A stretch of DNA of 64,000 nt, taken from the NCBI GenBank assembly GCA_903813345.2, contig CAIIXF020000011.1:8838842-8902841 (forward strand), in the 5' to 3' direction. Position 1 is the stretch's first letter. Each line of letters starts with the position of its first letter. Source of the stretch: Owenia fusiformis (Eukaryota; Annelida; Polychaeta; Sabellida; Oweniidae). Of this stretch, positions 42,861 to 53,793 are shown one piece after another. A program made the position numbers and the translations under genes. The notes under the pieces are model-generated. The model saw only the letters and a list, made by a program, of their open reading frames with translations, had not been told where the DNA came from and searched no databases.

Positions 42861-43915
42861 TTTGGCGGGCGGGTGTCCCGAATAATCTTGTCTACAGGTT
42901 TCCCTGGGCAGGTTTCCAGCCAAATCGTTTGAGGGATTCATTTGAAATTCTCAGGGATGTTTCTACTTATGAAAGTTTAGAACTGATTAGAATTGTTTTC
43001 ATGGCCTGAGTTCGTCGCTAACATGCTAAATATAAGAGTTAGCTGACGTTTGTTCCGTCAACCATGGAGCATTTACCATAACATCCAAGAGGTAAATCAT
43101 GGACCGTGAAAATGAATGATTTCCTTGTAAGTTCCGGAAGTTTCAATACGAAAAATTACCGAACATATGTGAAAACCGAATATTTGTTCGTTGTTTTCAC
43201 GATTTACAGGTTCGTTTGTTCTTCAATGTTTTGGTCTAAATTATAAAGCATCACTAACAGGTCTTACTCTATTAATCGACTAATACAGCAGACAGCTCAT
43301 ATTTCTACGTAGCATTTCGTTCAGACCAATAGTGGGAGTGTAGATCACGCAGTTTTGTTCGTTGCGTACTTCACTTGAAATTACTAATTTTAAATATTGG
43401 CTACTTCACTTAGCTTGGCGGATGTAGAACATTGCTTAATATTCTTTTAATTTTCACACCAGACATGCTTGGTTGACACGTCAACAAAGTAAAGTTCAAG
43501 GGTCAATGCGTTATTTCGTGATAACTTCAACGCCTTCCGGGAAGTCAACATTGATGAAAAAAAATAAAAAAGTCGGAAAAGCATTAACACTAATTTCTAT
43601 CAAATGCTGTGTTTATGCATCATCATCGACGCAACAAAGGTGATATGGTTTCATTAAGATTCGGGTTCTAACCTTTAGAAGGTAAGTCAGACTCCCAAAC
43701 GTCAGCTAACTCTTATATTTAGCATGTTAGCGACGAACTCAGGCCATGAAAACAATTCTAGTTTTTCGGCATTCTGGGTAAATGTTAAGGCGGCCGTTTT
43801 GAATTTTCCGTCCTAAAATCTTGTCTGTTCAGGCTTGTCTACAGGTTTCCAGCCAAACCGTTTGATGGATTCATTTGAAATTCTTAGGGATGTTTCTACC
43901 TATGAAAGTTTAAGG
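42861..43915 (+). repeat. Family D fragment interrupted by a TA-site element
   Basis: TTGGCGGGCGGGTGTCCCG starts the fragment, followed by a 161-bp-type unit. It is split at GATTA/GTTTTT by the element 42990-43758 and resumes with GTTTTTCGGCATTCTGGGTA. Confidence 0.75.
42990..43758. mobile_element. MITE with 62-bp ends and TA duplication
   Basis: GAATTGTTTTCATGGCCTGA opens and the inverted TCAGGCCATGAAAACAATTC closes it; pairing continues to GCTGACGTTTG, about 62 bases. TA flanks both sides (42988-42989, 43759-43760). The host sequence is known from other family D copies, so the empty site GATTAGTTTTTGGGCATTC is visible. Confidence 0.9.
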
Positions 43916-43925
43916 TGCTATGGAA

Positions 43926-44323
43926 GTTAGAGTCCATTTCACTGTTTAACTGCGTCAGTAAAAGCTAAAAAATAAGAAATCAAAATATAATTTTGCAATA
44001 ATATATGGAAAAATATATTCCTATTGTACATGAATGACATTTGTATATCTTGGATTGCTTCTAGTTTGGGTTATAAAGTGTGTGGCCTCTTATATTTGGA
44101 TGCTTCTTTGCGATGTTATTTTCAATAAGATTAACATGGCTGAAATTCTTCAAATTACAAGACGGCACAGGCTTATGGAACAAAAAAAAAAAAATCTGAA
44201 ATATACAAATGTCATTCATGTACATTATGAATATACTTTTCCATATATTATTGTACAATGGTCTCCCAATTTCTTATTTTTGCCGTTCTACTGACGCAAT
44301 GAAGCAGTGAAATGGACTCTAAC
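43926..44323. repeat. Foldback of about 400 bp
   Basis: GTTAGAGTCCATTTCACTG and CAGTGAAATGGACTCTAAC are exact inverted ends; ACATGAATGACATTTG and CAAATGTCATTCATGT pair near the middle. Confidence 0.85.
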
Positions 44324-44488
44324 AGGAAGTGATAAAACAGGAAGTGACAACTTTTTTTTTGCATTCTTAGACATTTTTTGGACAAAGATAACAAAGTTCT
44401 GTTTTGACCTCCAGTCAATTCAACTAGTTCCAAATACCATTTACAGGTCCAGGATCACAATGTTCATGGTCAGAATGACCCTAAACAT

Positions 44489-44816
44489 GATGAAATAACC
44501 TTTTCACCCCTCTGAAAATGTGACTGAAAAAATAGCTAAAAGAAGGAGGTAGGAAAGGTCACTAAACAGAATCTTTCGAATTTTGCAGATAATGTGCCCA
44601 AAATATTGCTCTAAATGATACAATCTATTTTCCTTTTTATGACCGCCATTCTTGTTTAAGACAATTTTCTAAAATTTCAAAGATTGTATCAGTTAGAGCA
44701 TTATATTGGGCACATTTCCTGAAAAATTCAAAAGATTCTGTTCAGTGACCTTCCCTAGCTCCTACTTCTAGCTTTTTTTCAGTCACACTTTCAAAGGGTT
44801 AAAAGGTTATTTCATC
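44489..44816. repeat. Foldback of about 330 bp
   Basis: GATGAAATAACCTTTTCACC is mirrored by a right end AAAAGGTTATTTCATC, and GTGACTGAAAAAATAGCT by AGCTTTTTTTCAGTCAC. The centre pairs GATACAATCT with AGATTGTATC. Confidence 0.8.
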
Positions 44817-45987
44817 AGTGTCATAGTGTCAGATAATTTAAATCTATCCAATGTTTAATACATGTTTAAAGGAACAAATTCCTGGCCAGCCATTTCTATC
44901 CTAATATGATAGCTATAATCATACATGTATATTAAACCTGCACATAGCTCCAAAATGCAATATGTTGACAGATATTGTTTTTACATTTTCAAGCTCTAAT
45001 ATAAAGTTTCTGTAAATAAAAATTGTTTCTCCTTCGTAATATCAAAGAACAATCATTTAGTTATCCCATCGAACAAAGTTCGGAGGGATATAGGGAACGC
45101 CTCCGTCCGTCCGTCCGTCCGTCTGTCCGTCCGTCCGTCCGGGCAATAACTCAAATACGGTTGGCCAGATTTTGTTCATATTTTGTACACATATACCCTA
45201 TGGGGTTAGAAGTTCTGCTCGAAAGCTGATTTTCAAAATGGCCGCTCATTTCAAAATGGTGGCCATTTTAGTGATGATTTTACAGTTATTTAGGTGCAAT
45301 ATGTAAAACTGTAATAGCAATATGTTTTAAATGTAAAAAAATTTATAAAGGACGTTAATAATGCAACAAATGTAGATATTAAAGAAGCACATGGCAGCCA
45401 TCTTGAAAAATGGCGGCCTTAACTCGTCATTTTACGATTTTTGCTGTAACTCAAAAAGTAGTGGAGCGATTTTGTTCATATTTGGTATGTGGATACTATA
45501 AGCATTGCACACTGTCTAAAGACACTTTTGGTAGAAGGCGGCCATTTTTCAAAATAGCCGCCATTTTAATGTATTTTACTATAACTCGAAAAGTAGTGGA
45601 GCGATTTTGTTCATATTTGGTATGTGAATACTATAAGCATGGCACACTGTCCTATGACACTTTTGGTAGAAGGTGGCCATTTTGAAAACAATTTTGAAAA
45701 ATGGCCGCTATTTTAACATATTTTACTATAACTCGAAAAGTAGTGGAGCAATTTTGTTCATAATTGATATGTGAATACTTTAAGCATGGCACATTGTCTA
45801 ATAAAACTTTAGGGAGTAGTCGGCCATTTTGAAAAATGGCCACCATTTTTATGTGTGTTATTTTACAAGCATGTGTGCGATTTTTCAAAAATTTTAGAGG
45901 TGGCTACTTAAAAGCATATTATTTCTTCTGATGACAACTTGGCTAGTGAGCAACCATTTTGAAAATGGCCCCCTTACGGAAATACAT

Positions 45988-46330
45988 TGCTGCGGCAGCG
46001 CTGCTGCAGCGCTGCGGCAGCGCTGCCGCAGCAAATTGGCTCCAAATGTTGGATGCAGGTAATTGCAGCCAATCGCTGCGGCAGCATGATGCTGCGGCAG
46101 CATCATATTTGCAGCAAATTGGCTCCGACAGCGCTGCAGTTAATTGCAGCCTTCTCGGAGCTGGCTCCGACAGGGCTGCAGCAGCGAATTGGCTCCGACA
46201 GCGCTGCAGTTAATTGCAGCCTTCTCGGAGCTGGCTCCGACAGGGCTGCAGCAGCGAATTGGCTCCGACAGCGCTGCAGTTAATTGCAGCCTTCTCGGAG
46301 CTGGCTCCGACAGGGCTGCAGTATTTTCCC
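45988..46330 (+). repeat. GC-rich palindromic satellite and 70-bp tandem repeat (left)
   Basis: Runs of GCTGCGGCAGCGCTGC-type sequence are followed by three copies of a 70-bp unit starting GGCTCCGACAGCGCTGCAGT at 46121, 46191 and 46261. Ala/Gln/Leu-rich ORFs over it are artefacts of the repeat. Confidence 0.92.
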
Positions 46331-46829
46331 GCTCTTTTTAAACCAAAAGAAAAATGGCTGACAAAGAATGTTCAACTGTAAGAGATTTGGGTAATTTTAT
46401 GATTTTATAATAATAGTATGAAAATGACCAATCAAATATAGATTCAGAAGTTACTGACATACTTGAACATTCTGCATGTCTATTTTGTGAGAGATAAGAT
46501 GTAAGTATTGCTGTGTTATTCCAGTTTAAATGGGCAAATCTCATTTTCTTTGTGAATTTATAAAGGCTAAATTTTAATTCTATTCATACAGTCAAAGTGG
46601 TCAAGCATAAATGTGTTGTGTATGAGGATTGTACCATGCAGTAAAAATATAAGGTATTTTATAAAGATTATGAAGATAAATACTGCTGGAGGCATAGAGG
46701 GTCCTTCAATAACTGGAGCCTTCTGGCCTTCAGGACAATTCTGAATGGGTAAAATCACCAGTGATGTCCCATAATAATTGCTTATATCATCTTACGTCCC
46801 GGGCCAACCTAAAATGAACAATTTGCGTG

Positions 46830-47135
46830 ATATTTCCAAAAATTGTGGTACTTTTATGGGAGATTTTTCCAAAATCTGGTAGTTTTTAAAAAAATTGGTA
46901 GTTTTCGCCGTAGAATTTTAAAAATCGGGAGTTTTTGAGGTAAATTTTAAAACAACTGAAGTTTTTACGGTAGATTTGAAATAAAACAGTACTCTTTAAA
47001 AAAGCAGATTATCTCAAATTTTTTTCTAATAAAAGCAATAGTTTTTGTGGTAAATTCTGCAAAAAGTGGTACTTTTATGGGAGATTTTTGACAAAATCTG
47101 TAGTTTTTGCAAGAGAATTTTGAAAAAACTTTGGA
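46830..47135 (+). repeat. Degenerate repeat of about 40 bp
   Basis: Variants of GTAGTTTTTGCGGTAGAATT and TTTTAAAAATCGGGAG recur irregularly. Strongly diverged. Confidence 0.5.
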
Positions 47136-47319
47136 CTTTACCTTAATTAGTACGCTTTGCATGGCCAGATTAGAATATTCACGGGAATAACATATACTTC
47201 GAATTTGTGTGTCCCTACCCAATTTTACATATTATTTGATGTTTTGGGTTCGTATAGTAGAAAATGAATTTTGTAGACAATAATGCATAATGGGTAAGAA
47301 AAAGGTTTTAAATATAGCT

Positions 47320-47539
47320 AATAAATAGGTAATACTCTGATAATTCTCATCTAACACTACCTTGTTGTTACAATGTAATTTTCATTTTATAATCAGTCAA
47401 TATTCTACATGAGCGTTGAATGGTAACAATACCTTATTATGAACACCTATGTATTTATTAACATAATTCTCTCTAATTTGCATGATAATTTTTTTAGTTG
47501 TTTGTTAGCTAAGAATTAATAGAGTATTACCTATTTATT
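47320..47539. mobile_element. MITE of about 220 bp inside the 2.1-kb insertion
   Basis: AATAAATAGGTAATACTCT and AGAGTATTACCTATTTATT are exact inverted ends of 19 bases. Interior AT-rich, non-coding. Confidence 0.8.
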
Positions 47540-47764
47540 GTCAATATTTTCCCATTGATTTATTTCACTTGGGCCCTCATTGATAAAAACAAAATGCCCC
47601 AAAGCATCTCGAAACTGAACAAATAACTGGGGGATATAACCCAACAAAATCACAGCCATGCAACTATAATGGAAGAGATAGGCATCCATCATATTGGGTG
47701 AGATGTTTTCAATCCCCCTCCCCCTAAAATACCTCAGGCCAATGGTAGCCTTCTCTGCAATTGC

Positions 47765-48062
47765 TGCGGTTAACCGCAGCTCAAGTCCCAGAGTGAAATG
47801 GCTCCGACAGTGCTGCGGTTAACTGCAGCCTTCTCGCAGCATGCTGCGGCAGCCTAATTTGCATGCTGCGGGAGCACTGCGGCAGCCTAATTTGCATGGT
47901 GCGGGAGCGCTGCGGCAGCAGGCTGCGGCAGCGCTGCGGCAGCCTAATTTGCATGATAAATTCCAATGTGCTGCCGCAGCGCTGCGGCAGCATGCTGCGG
48001 GAGCGCTGCGGCAGTAGGCTGCGGGAGCGCTGCGGCAGCGCTGCGGCAGCAGGCTGCGGGAG
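47765..48062 (+). repeat. GC-rich palindromic satellite (right)
   Basis: AGCGCTGCGGCAGCCTAATT with GCATGCTGCGGCAGC-type variants repeats in both orientations up to the right end of the insertion. It matches the left block in motif but not in unit order. Confidence 0.9.
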
Positions 48063-48199
48063 CCAGTAAATTTCCATAAGGGGGTGGCCTTTCTGGTGTG
48101 TTGTATTATGATATTTGCGCTTCGTTTGTAAAAATGCCAGCCATTTCTGTTCGATGGGATTCGCTACGCTTTGGCGTTGCCGTTGTTCTGGTTAAAAAA

Positions 48200-48275
48200 A
48201 TAAAAAAAATGAGCGCAGGTTTCGAACCCGCGCTGCCTGCGTGCTGAGCGAGCATTCTACCGCAGCGCTACCAAC
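48200..48275 (-). other. tRNA-like Pol III unit (degenerate)
   Basis: On the - strand, TAGCGCTGCGGTAGAATGC resembles a tRNA A box with D arm. GCGGGTTCGAAACCTGC is a B box/T arm with a 5-bp stem (one G-U pair). A run of eight T then follows at 48201-48208, suited to Pol III termination. The acceptor and anticodon stems do not pair properly, so it is a tRNA-derived remnant or SINE head, not a working tRNA. Confidence 0.5.
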
Positions 48276-48676
48276 TTGTTATAAATATAAGAGTAATTAA
48301 ACGCTACTTATGTTGAATGCTATAATTCGGACGTCACATTCTTAATTTAGAAGCCTTCCAAAAATCATATCTTTGTTGACAATCGAAGCAATTCAATGAC
48401 CTGTCTTTTGTAATGACACATTTATCGTGAGTATTTGTATAATTTGCCCCATTTGTTCATCATTCTATAATCTTTCATTAAGCTCAAAATGATAAAGTTC
48501 ACCCCCGAAACAACCCAAGATTGCGTTTTGGAGCGATGTGCAGGTTTAACCTTTCATATTTAGCAAAACACAGGAAAATGTTTTAATATAGTCAATATTC
48601 ATTTAAAAAAAATGTGGTACAGTATTACCAAATTAGGAGAGATGTTTTGGCAAGGAATATACCTTTAAGCCTTTAA
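48276..48676. other. Spacer without recognised features
   Basis: AT-rich, no ORF or repeat seen. Confidence 0.5.
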
Positions 48677-49553
48677 AGCTCACATTGTGAGCTATTGCAA
48701 TCACTCACTTGTCCGTCTGTCGGTCCATCCGCCTGTCGGTCCGTCCGCCTGTCGGTCCGTCCGCCTGTCGGTCCGTCCGCCTGTCGGTCCGTCCGCCTGT
48801 CGGTCCGTCCGCCTGTCGGTCCGTCCGCCTGTCGGTCCGTCCGCCTGTCGGTCCGTCCGTCTGTCGGTCCGTCCGTCTGTCGGTCCGTCCGTCTCTCGGT
48901 CCGTCCGTCTGTCGGTCCGTCCGTCTGTCGGTCCGTCCGTCTGTCGGTCCGTCCGTCTGTCGGTCCGTCAGTCTGTCGGTCCGTCAGTCTGTCGGTCCGT
49001 CAGTCTGTCCATCCGTCGGTCTGTCCATCCGTTGGTCTGTCCATTCGTCGGTCTGTCCACAATTGGCCAGTTTTAAAACCTCTGTCAATAGGATTCCTGT
49101 TATTCCTGTTATTTTTGCTCAACGTCAATATAGAAAACCCCCCTATGACTCCTGGTTCAAAAGCTCACCTATTTTCAAAATGGCCGCCATTTTTGTCTCG
49201 CAAAATTCACTTTTGGACCATTTGCTTTAAAACCTGTGTCGATAGGATTTCCTTTTTAAGTTACTTTTGTTCAACATCAATACAGAAAATTCCTGGTTCA
49301 AAAGCTCGCCTATTCTCAAAATGGTCCCCATTTTTGTCCTGCTAAAATTCACTTGTGGCCCATTTCCTAGCTTTACAAATAATTTCAGGTGTCCTGCATT
49401 GTAAAAAGCCATGTCACTGTAAAGAGTAGTTGTATTAAATAATTTTATTACAAAAAATCAGCAAAAGTTACATCCATTTTTTTTTATTGTCTGCCATTTT
49501 AGCCATCATTCACTTTTGAGCAACGCCATGTGAGCCCAGTACCCACGGTTCTA
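48677..49553 (+). repeat. Modular repeat family C, copy 1
   Basis: The head is AGCTCACATTGTGAGCT (a near palindrome) followed by CAATCACTC. Then comes a 16-bp microsatellite-like array (CTGTCGGTCCGTCCGC) at 48713-49050 and two units with ATAGGATTCCTGTT, ATGACTCCTGGTTCAAAAGC and AAAATGGCCGCCATTTTTG (49177-49195). The tail is CCATGTGAGCCCAGTACCCA. Arg/Ser/Val/Pro-rich ORFs of up to 216 codons in all three frames are translations of the microsatellite. Confidence 0.85.
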
Positions 49554-49774
49554 TTTATTACTTCTTAATTCCCATAAATTGCAAAATGTATGAGCAAGCA
49601 CAAGCTTAGGGAACACGTAAAAAGATCAATGTCACCAAATAAGCAATATATTATAGTTAGGGGGGGGGGTGTCCGAAACCAAACAATAAGCTTCCCAGAC
49701 ATTGATCCCCCGGCGAATTGCATCAATCATTTTTCGTCCCACAATACTCTTTACACACCTCCATATTCAAAATA

Positions 49775-49979
49775 CTGTATAAGTGGTAATTTTGCCTCAT
49801 CATTTAATTTGCCTATTTCCTAATTTTTGCCAGGTTCGAAAAATTAAATGTCGGAAATATTGTCTTTATAATGTTATCCAATGGGAGGTTTCTTGTCATT
49901 AGGAAAATTAAAATTAGGAAAATGATGAAATTTGATCATTCGGAAAATTAACCACTCGGATTAAATACCACTTATACAG
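49775..49979. mobile_element. MITE of about 205 bp with TA duplication
   Basis: CTGTATAAGTGGTAATTTT opens and AATACCACTTATACAG closes it. TA flanks both sides (49773-49774 and 49980-49981). Confidence 0.75.
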
Positions 49980-49981
49980 TA

Positions 49982-51015
49982 TTTCAAGTATTTTTGAAAT
50001 TTTGAACTTCTTTTTCATTATTATGCTACAGCCTTTATGTAAAACCCCATCTAATGAATATGAAATACTCGTCAACAAGATACATGATACAGTTAACAGG
50101 GGGAGGGGGTGTCTGGGACTGCTAATATATAACTTTTGGCACTACATTGAAGTATACATGAGATCTGTGCATCAATAATTCTGGGGTTATTTCCAATTTT
50201 GCTTACACAAGTTACAATGAAAATCGATTTATACATGTACAGGGCCTTATGTACTCTTATAGAAATGGAACTTTGTAAATTTTCTACAGACTTTGGGCCA
50301 AATTATGTTCTCATTAAAACTGAGCCATGCATATGTAACTCATGTTTTTAATAACATCACCCTTTAATTGGACATTAGCCTTTAAATGCTTTTGAGGCAA
50401 GCCAGTCAACTTAATTGTACAGTCAAATAGCCCACAGTGTGAGTGAATTCAAGGCAATCAAGCCAATTATCTTTTCTTTGCTGTAGCTACATATATGTAG
50501 TAGCACTCTTGATATGGCAGGCGAAGTGATTATATGCTTGTTTTCACTGGCTGATCTTTGCATAAAGGTACATATTAGAATTATTTATAAGATTCACATT
50601 TATTTGGTTTTGCATACGTCACACTTAGATTAGAATACCCTTTGTAAGAATCTAAGAGTAGACAAGTTTTTCAGGCCAGGGTTTGTAATCATTTGTGTGA
50701 TAAGCTTTTCCTTTAGGTTATAAAGTTGGAACGGTTCATGGCAAACATAAAACAACATATTGATTATCAATGATACAATTAACGGGTAAATAGATATGAC
50801 TGGAACCATATGTGTCCGAGATAAACCATTTATTTAAATTCACAGTGAGAAAATATGACTGGTGAACCATAGGGAAATCATTTATTTTTTACTCTCAGTT
50901 TTATATAGCCAATGGCAATTTGGCGCAAATGTTCCCAAGCCACTGATATGTGCCAAAATTCTTTAAGGTAGCGGTAAAGTTAATAAAAAGTACAAAAAAG
51001 GGAGCCATATTTTTT
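49982..51015. other. Spacer without recognised genes
   Basis: AT-rich sequence. Two related segments around 50795-50835 and 50845-50885 (ATATGACTGG...ATTTATTT) suggest an old local duplication. Confidence 0.5.
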
Positions 51016-52986
51016 ATGTCCCCACCACATAGTGTGGGGCCATATTGTCGGCCTAGGCGCGTCCGTCCGTCTGTCTGTCCGTCTGTCTGTCCGTACGTCC
51101 GGGAGTTTTCTCCAAAACCGCTACAGATATCACCTTCAAATTTTCAGGGATAACTTATGAGTGCATACAGATGTGGATGAAAAAAAATTAACTCGATACC
51201 AACTTCCTGTCGGCCATTTTGAAGTCAAATGCTAAAATCCTTGTCTGCAAACTTTAAGAAAAACGGCTTCACAGTTGCTTTTAAAACTTTAACATCTTGT
51301 TCAGCTCACTTCATTCTAGATCTGATTAGGTTTTGGACCTGTAAGCTCAGTCATGTCAGCCATTTTGAATGTTTTAAGAAAAGTTAGCGCACGATAATAC
51401 TTTGTATCATATTGAATGGTGTTATTCAGTTTTCATACTAAAACTATTTAGTAGCTTTATAAATAATTTCAGGTGTACTTTGTTGTAAAAGCCTATGTTA
51501 TTGTTAACAGTAGTTATATGTGATAATTTTGTTGAAAGAAATTAGCAAAAACTCATAATCACTTTTTTATTGTCGGCCATTTTGGATTTTTTGGTCCTAA
51601 AATCTCGTGTAAAGTCTTGTCTACACGTTTTCAGGTGAACCATTTGGTGGATCAATTTCAAATTTTCAGGGATGATTCTTAGTATGAAAATCAAGATCTG
51701 ATTAGTTTTTGGGCATTCTGGGTAAATGTCAAGGCAGCCATTTTGGATTTTCCGTCCTAAAATCTTGTCAGTAAAGTCTTGTCTACGCATTTTCAGGTGA
51801 ACCGTTTGGTAGATCAATTTCAAATTTTCAGGGATGATTCTCAGTATGAAAATCTAGATCTGATTAGTTTTTGGGCATTCTGGGTAAATGTCAAGGCAGC
51901 CATTTTGGATTTTCCGTCCTCAAATCTTGTCTGTAAAGTCTTGTCAACGCATTTCCAGGTGAACCGTTTGGTAGATCAATTTGAAATTTTCAGGGATGAT
52001 TCTCAGTATGAAAATCTAGATCTTATTAGTTTTTATGCATTCTGGATAAATGTCAAGGCAGCCATTTTGGATTTTCCGTCTTAAAATCTTGCCCGTAAAG
52101 TCTTGTCTACGCGTTTTTAGGTGAACCGTTTGGTAGATCAATTTCAAGTTTTCAGGGATGATTCTTAGTATGAAAATCTAGATCTGATTAGTTTTTGGGC
52201 ATTCTGGGTAAATGTCAAGGCAGCCATTTTGGATTTTCTGTCCTAAAATCTTGTCTGTAAAGTATTGTCTACACATTTCCAGGTGAACTGTTTTGAGATC
52301 AATTTCAAATTTTCAGGGATGATTCTTAGTATGAAAATCTAGATCTCATTAGTTTTTATGCATTCAGGATAAATGTCAAGGCAGCCATTTTAGATTTTCC
52401 GTCTTAAAATCTTGCCCGTAAAGTCTTGTCTATGCGTTTTTAGGTGAACCGTTAGGTAGATCAATTTCAAATTTTCAAGGATGATTCTTAGTATGAAAAT
52501 CTAGATCTGATTAGTTTTTGGGCATTCTGGGTAAATGTCAAGGCAGCCATTTTGGATTTTCTGTCCTAAAATCTTGTTTGTAAAGTTTTGTCTACGCATT
52601 TCCAGGTGAACCGTTTGGTAGATCAATTTCAAATTTTCAGGGATGATTCTTAGTATGAAAATCTAGAACAGATTAGTTTTTTGGCATTCTAGATAAATGT
52701 CAAGGCAGCCATTTTGGATTTTCGGTCCTCAAATCTTGTCTGTAAAGTCTTGTTTACATGTTTTCTAGTTAACTGTGTGACGGATCAATTTCAAATTTTC
52801 AGGGGTGCTTCTTAGTATGAAAATCTAGAACTGACTAATTTTTGGGCATTCTGGGTAAATTTTAAGGTGGCCATATTAGATTTTCCATCCTCAAATTGTG
52901 TCGTTAAAGTCTTGTCTACTCATTTTTAGGATAACCATTTGATGGGATCACCCATAGGTGGGGACATTTTGTACACATTTGTGTTC
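51016..52986 (+). repeat. Modular repeat family B, copy 1
   Basis: The head ATGTCCCCACCACATAGTGT is followed by CCGTCCGTCTGT repeats and GGGAGTTTTCTCCAAAACCG. A block at 51450-51590 resembles the family C unit. From about 51590 come eight units of 161-162 bp, each with GGCAGCCATTTTGGATTTTC, TCAAATTTTCAGGGATGATT and GATTAGTTTTTGGGCATTCT. The tail contains an inverted GGTGGGGACATTTTGTACAC. Phased ORFs on both strands come from the 161-bp units. Confidence 0.88.
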
Positions 52987-53081
52987 TTGTTTGATAAAGT
53001 CAGAAGATTTTGTATCTGTTTTCCTTATATGTAAATGCATTTCCAACTAAAGAGACATGTCAAAGAAAACTTCACATTTAA

Positions 53082-53793
53082 CCTTTAGCATGCTGCCGGC
53101 GAGTGAGTCCGCCCATGCTTTACTATCCCGTGTGACTGCCGACGGACCCATCCACCCAATTTCAAACTTTTAAATACTTTACTTTTTCGCGCCATTCTTA
53201 TGATCCAATTAGATTGCTCGATTTATTCAGTGCCTCACATGACTTCCTGTTGACCTAGAATGGCGATATTTCGAAAAATATTTCTCAATTCAACAATTTA
53301 AACAGTGTTTTAGTCGTTTTTAGTGAACAAATCATACATTAAATGGCGGCAAAATATGATGACAACAAAAATGTGGAGGAAATGGATTGCGATTTCGAGC
53401 TCTTTAGGCTCTTGGAAGCCGATAATGGTCATCGGAAATAGAAACTAGAATATTTTCTCACAAATTCTCAAAAATTGATCATTCGATCGCTGCAAATTCA
53501 GTTTTGAGTTCTGACCAGGCTTTTAATCTTCCCAAGGGCGAAGCGGCGGATTCCAGAGGAGTATTCATGGTATATTTATGCCCAGTCGTGTTAAGGTATG
53601 AAAAAAATTCATGAGAACATTCTTTTCATGAGCCAGGCCAGTGTATCTTCCCTTTGTGAAAATTTTATCCAGATTCATTCAGTATTTATTGAGATATTAA
53701 TTATTTAGTCCAGGCATATAATTTTTTGCACTCTTTGAAAAATAAGCCAGTTGCGTGGGATATATTTGCTGAAATAAGCCAGCATGCTAAAAG
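53082..53793. mobile_element. piggyBac-type non-autonomous element (TTAA sites)
   Basis: CCTTTAGCATGCTG opens and CAGCATGCTAAAAG closes it. TTAA stands on both sides (53078-53081, 53794-53797), the strict target of piggyBac transposases. At 53343-53441 a 32-codon + strand ORF (MAAKYDDNKNVEEMDCDFEL) reads like the acidic N-terminus of such a transposase. It is cut short by TAG. Confidence 0.85.

Larger units (their letters stand above)
45969..48085. mobile_element. 2.1-kb insertion with GCTGCGGCAGC satellite ends
   Basis: CCCCCTTACGGAAAT opens and ATTTCCATAAGGGGG closes it, inverted with one mismatch. Just inside both ends lie dense palindromic GCTGCGGCAGC blocks. It splits a family A unit at GAAAATGG/TGGCC. 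A 3-bp TGG duplication or no duplication are both possible, because other A copies read GGTGG or GTTGG there. No transposase was found. Confidence 0.75.
45061..48190 (+). repeat. Modular repeat family A, copy split by a 2.1-kb insertion
   Basis: The head TTATCCCATCGAACAAAGTT, CCGT microsatellite (45103-45140) and about five 140-bp units run to 45968. The rest of the unit and the tail (GATGGGATTCGCTACGCTTT) follow from 48086. The GGCCGCCATTTT hairpins are as in the copy at 30012. Confidence 0.85.

Noticed and set aside
45959-46341. Ala/Leu/Gln-rich ORFs over the GCTGCGGCAGC region
   Set aside because: Overlapping frames of a GC-rich tandem repeat; no start context, domain or splice sites.
48200-48275. 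Functional tRNA gene
   Set aside because: A and B boxes are present but the acceptor and anticodon stems do not pair, and no anticodon loop with T33 can be placed.
48687-49345. Long overlapping ORFs (up to 216 codons) rich in Ser, Val, Arg, Pro and Cys
   Set aside because: They are translations of the CTGTCGGTCCGTCCGC microsatellite in all three frames; a period that is not a multiple of three with no stop explains them.
51542-52084. Repeated-motif protein on + and - strands (STHFQVNRLVDQF-type peptides)
   Set aside because: Translations of the 161-bp family B unit; each frame is closed after two or three units.
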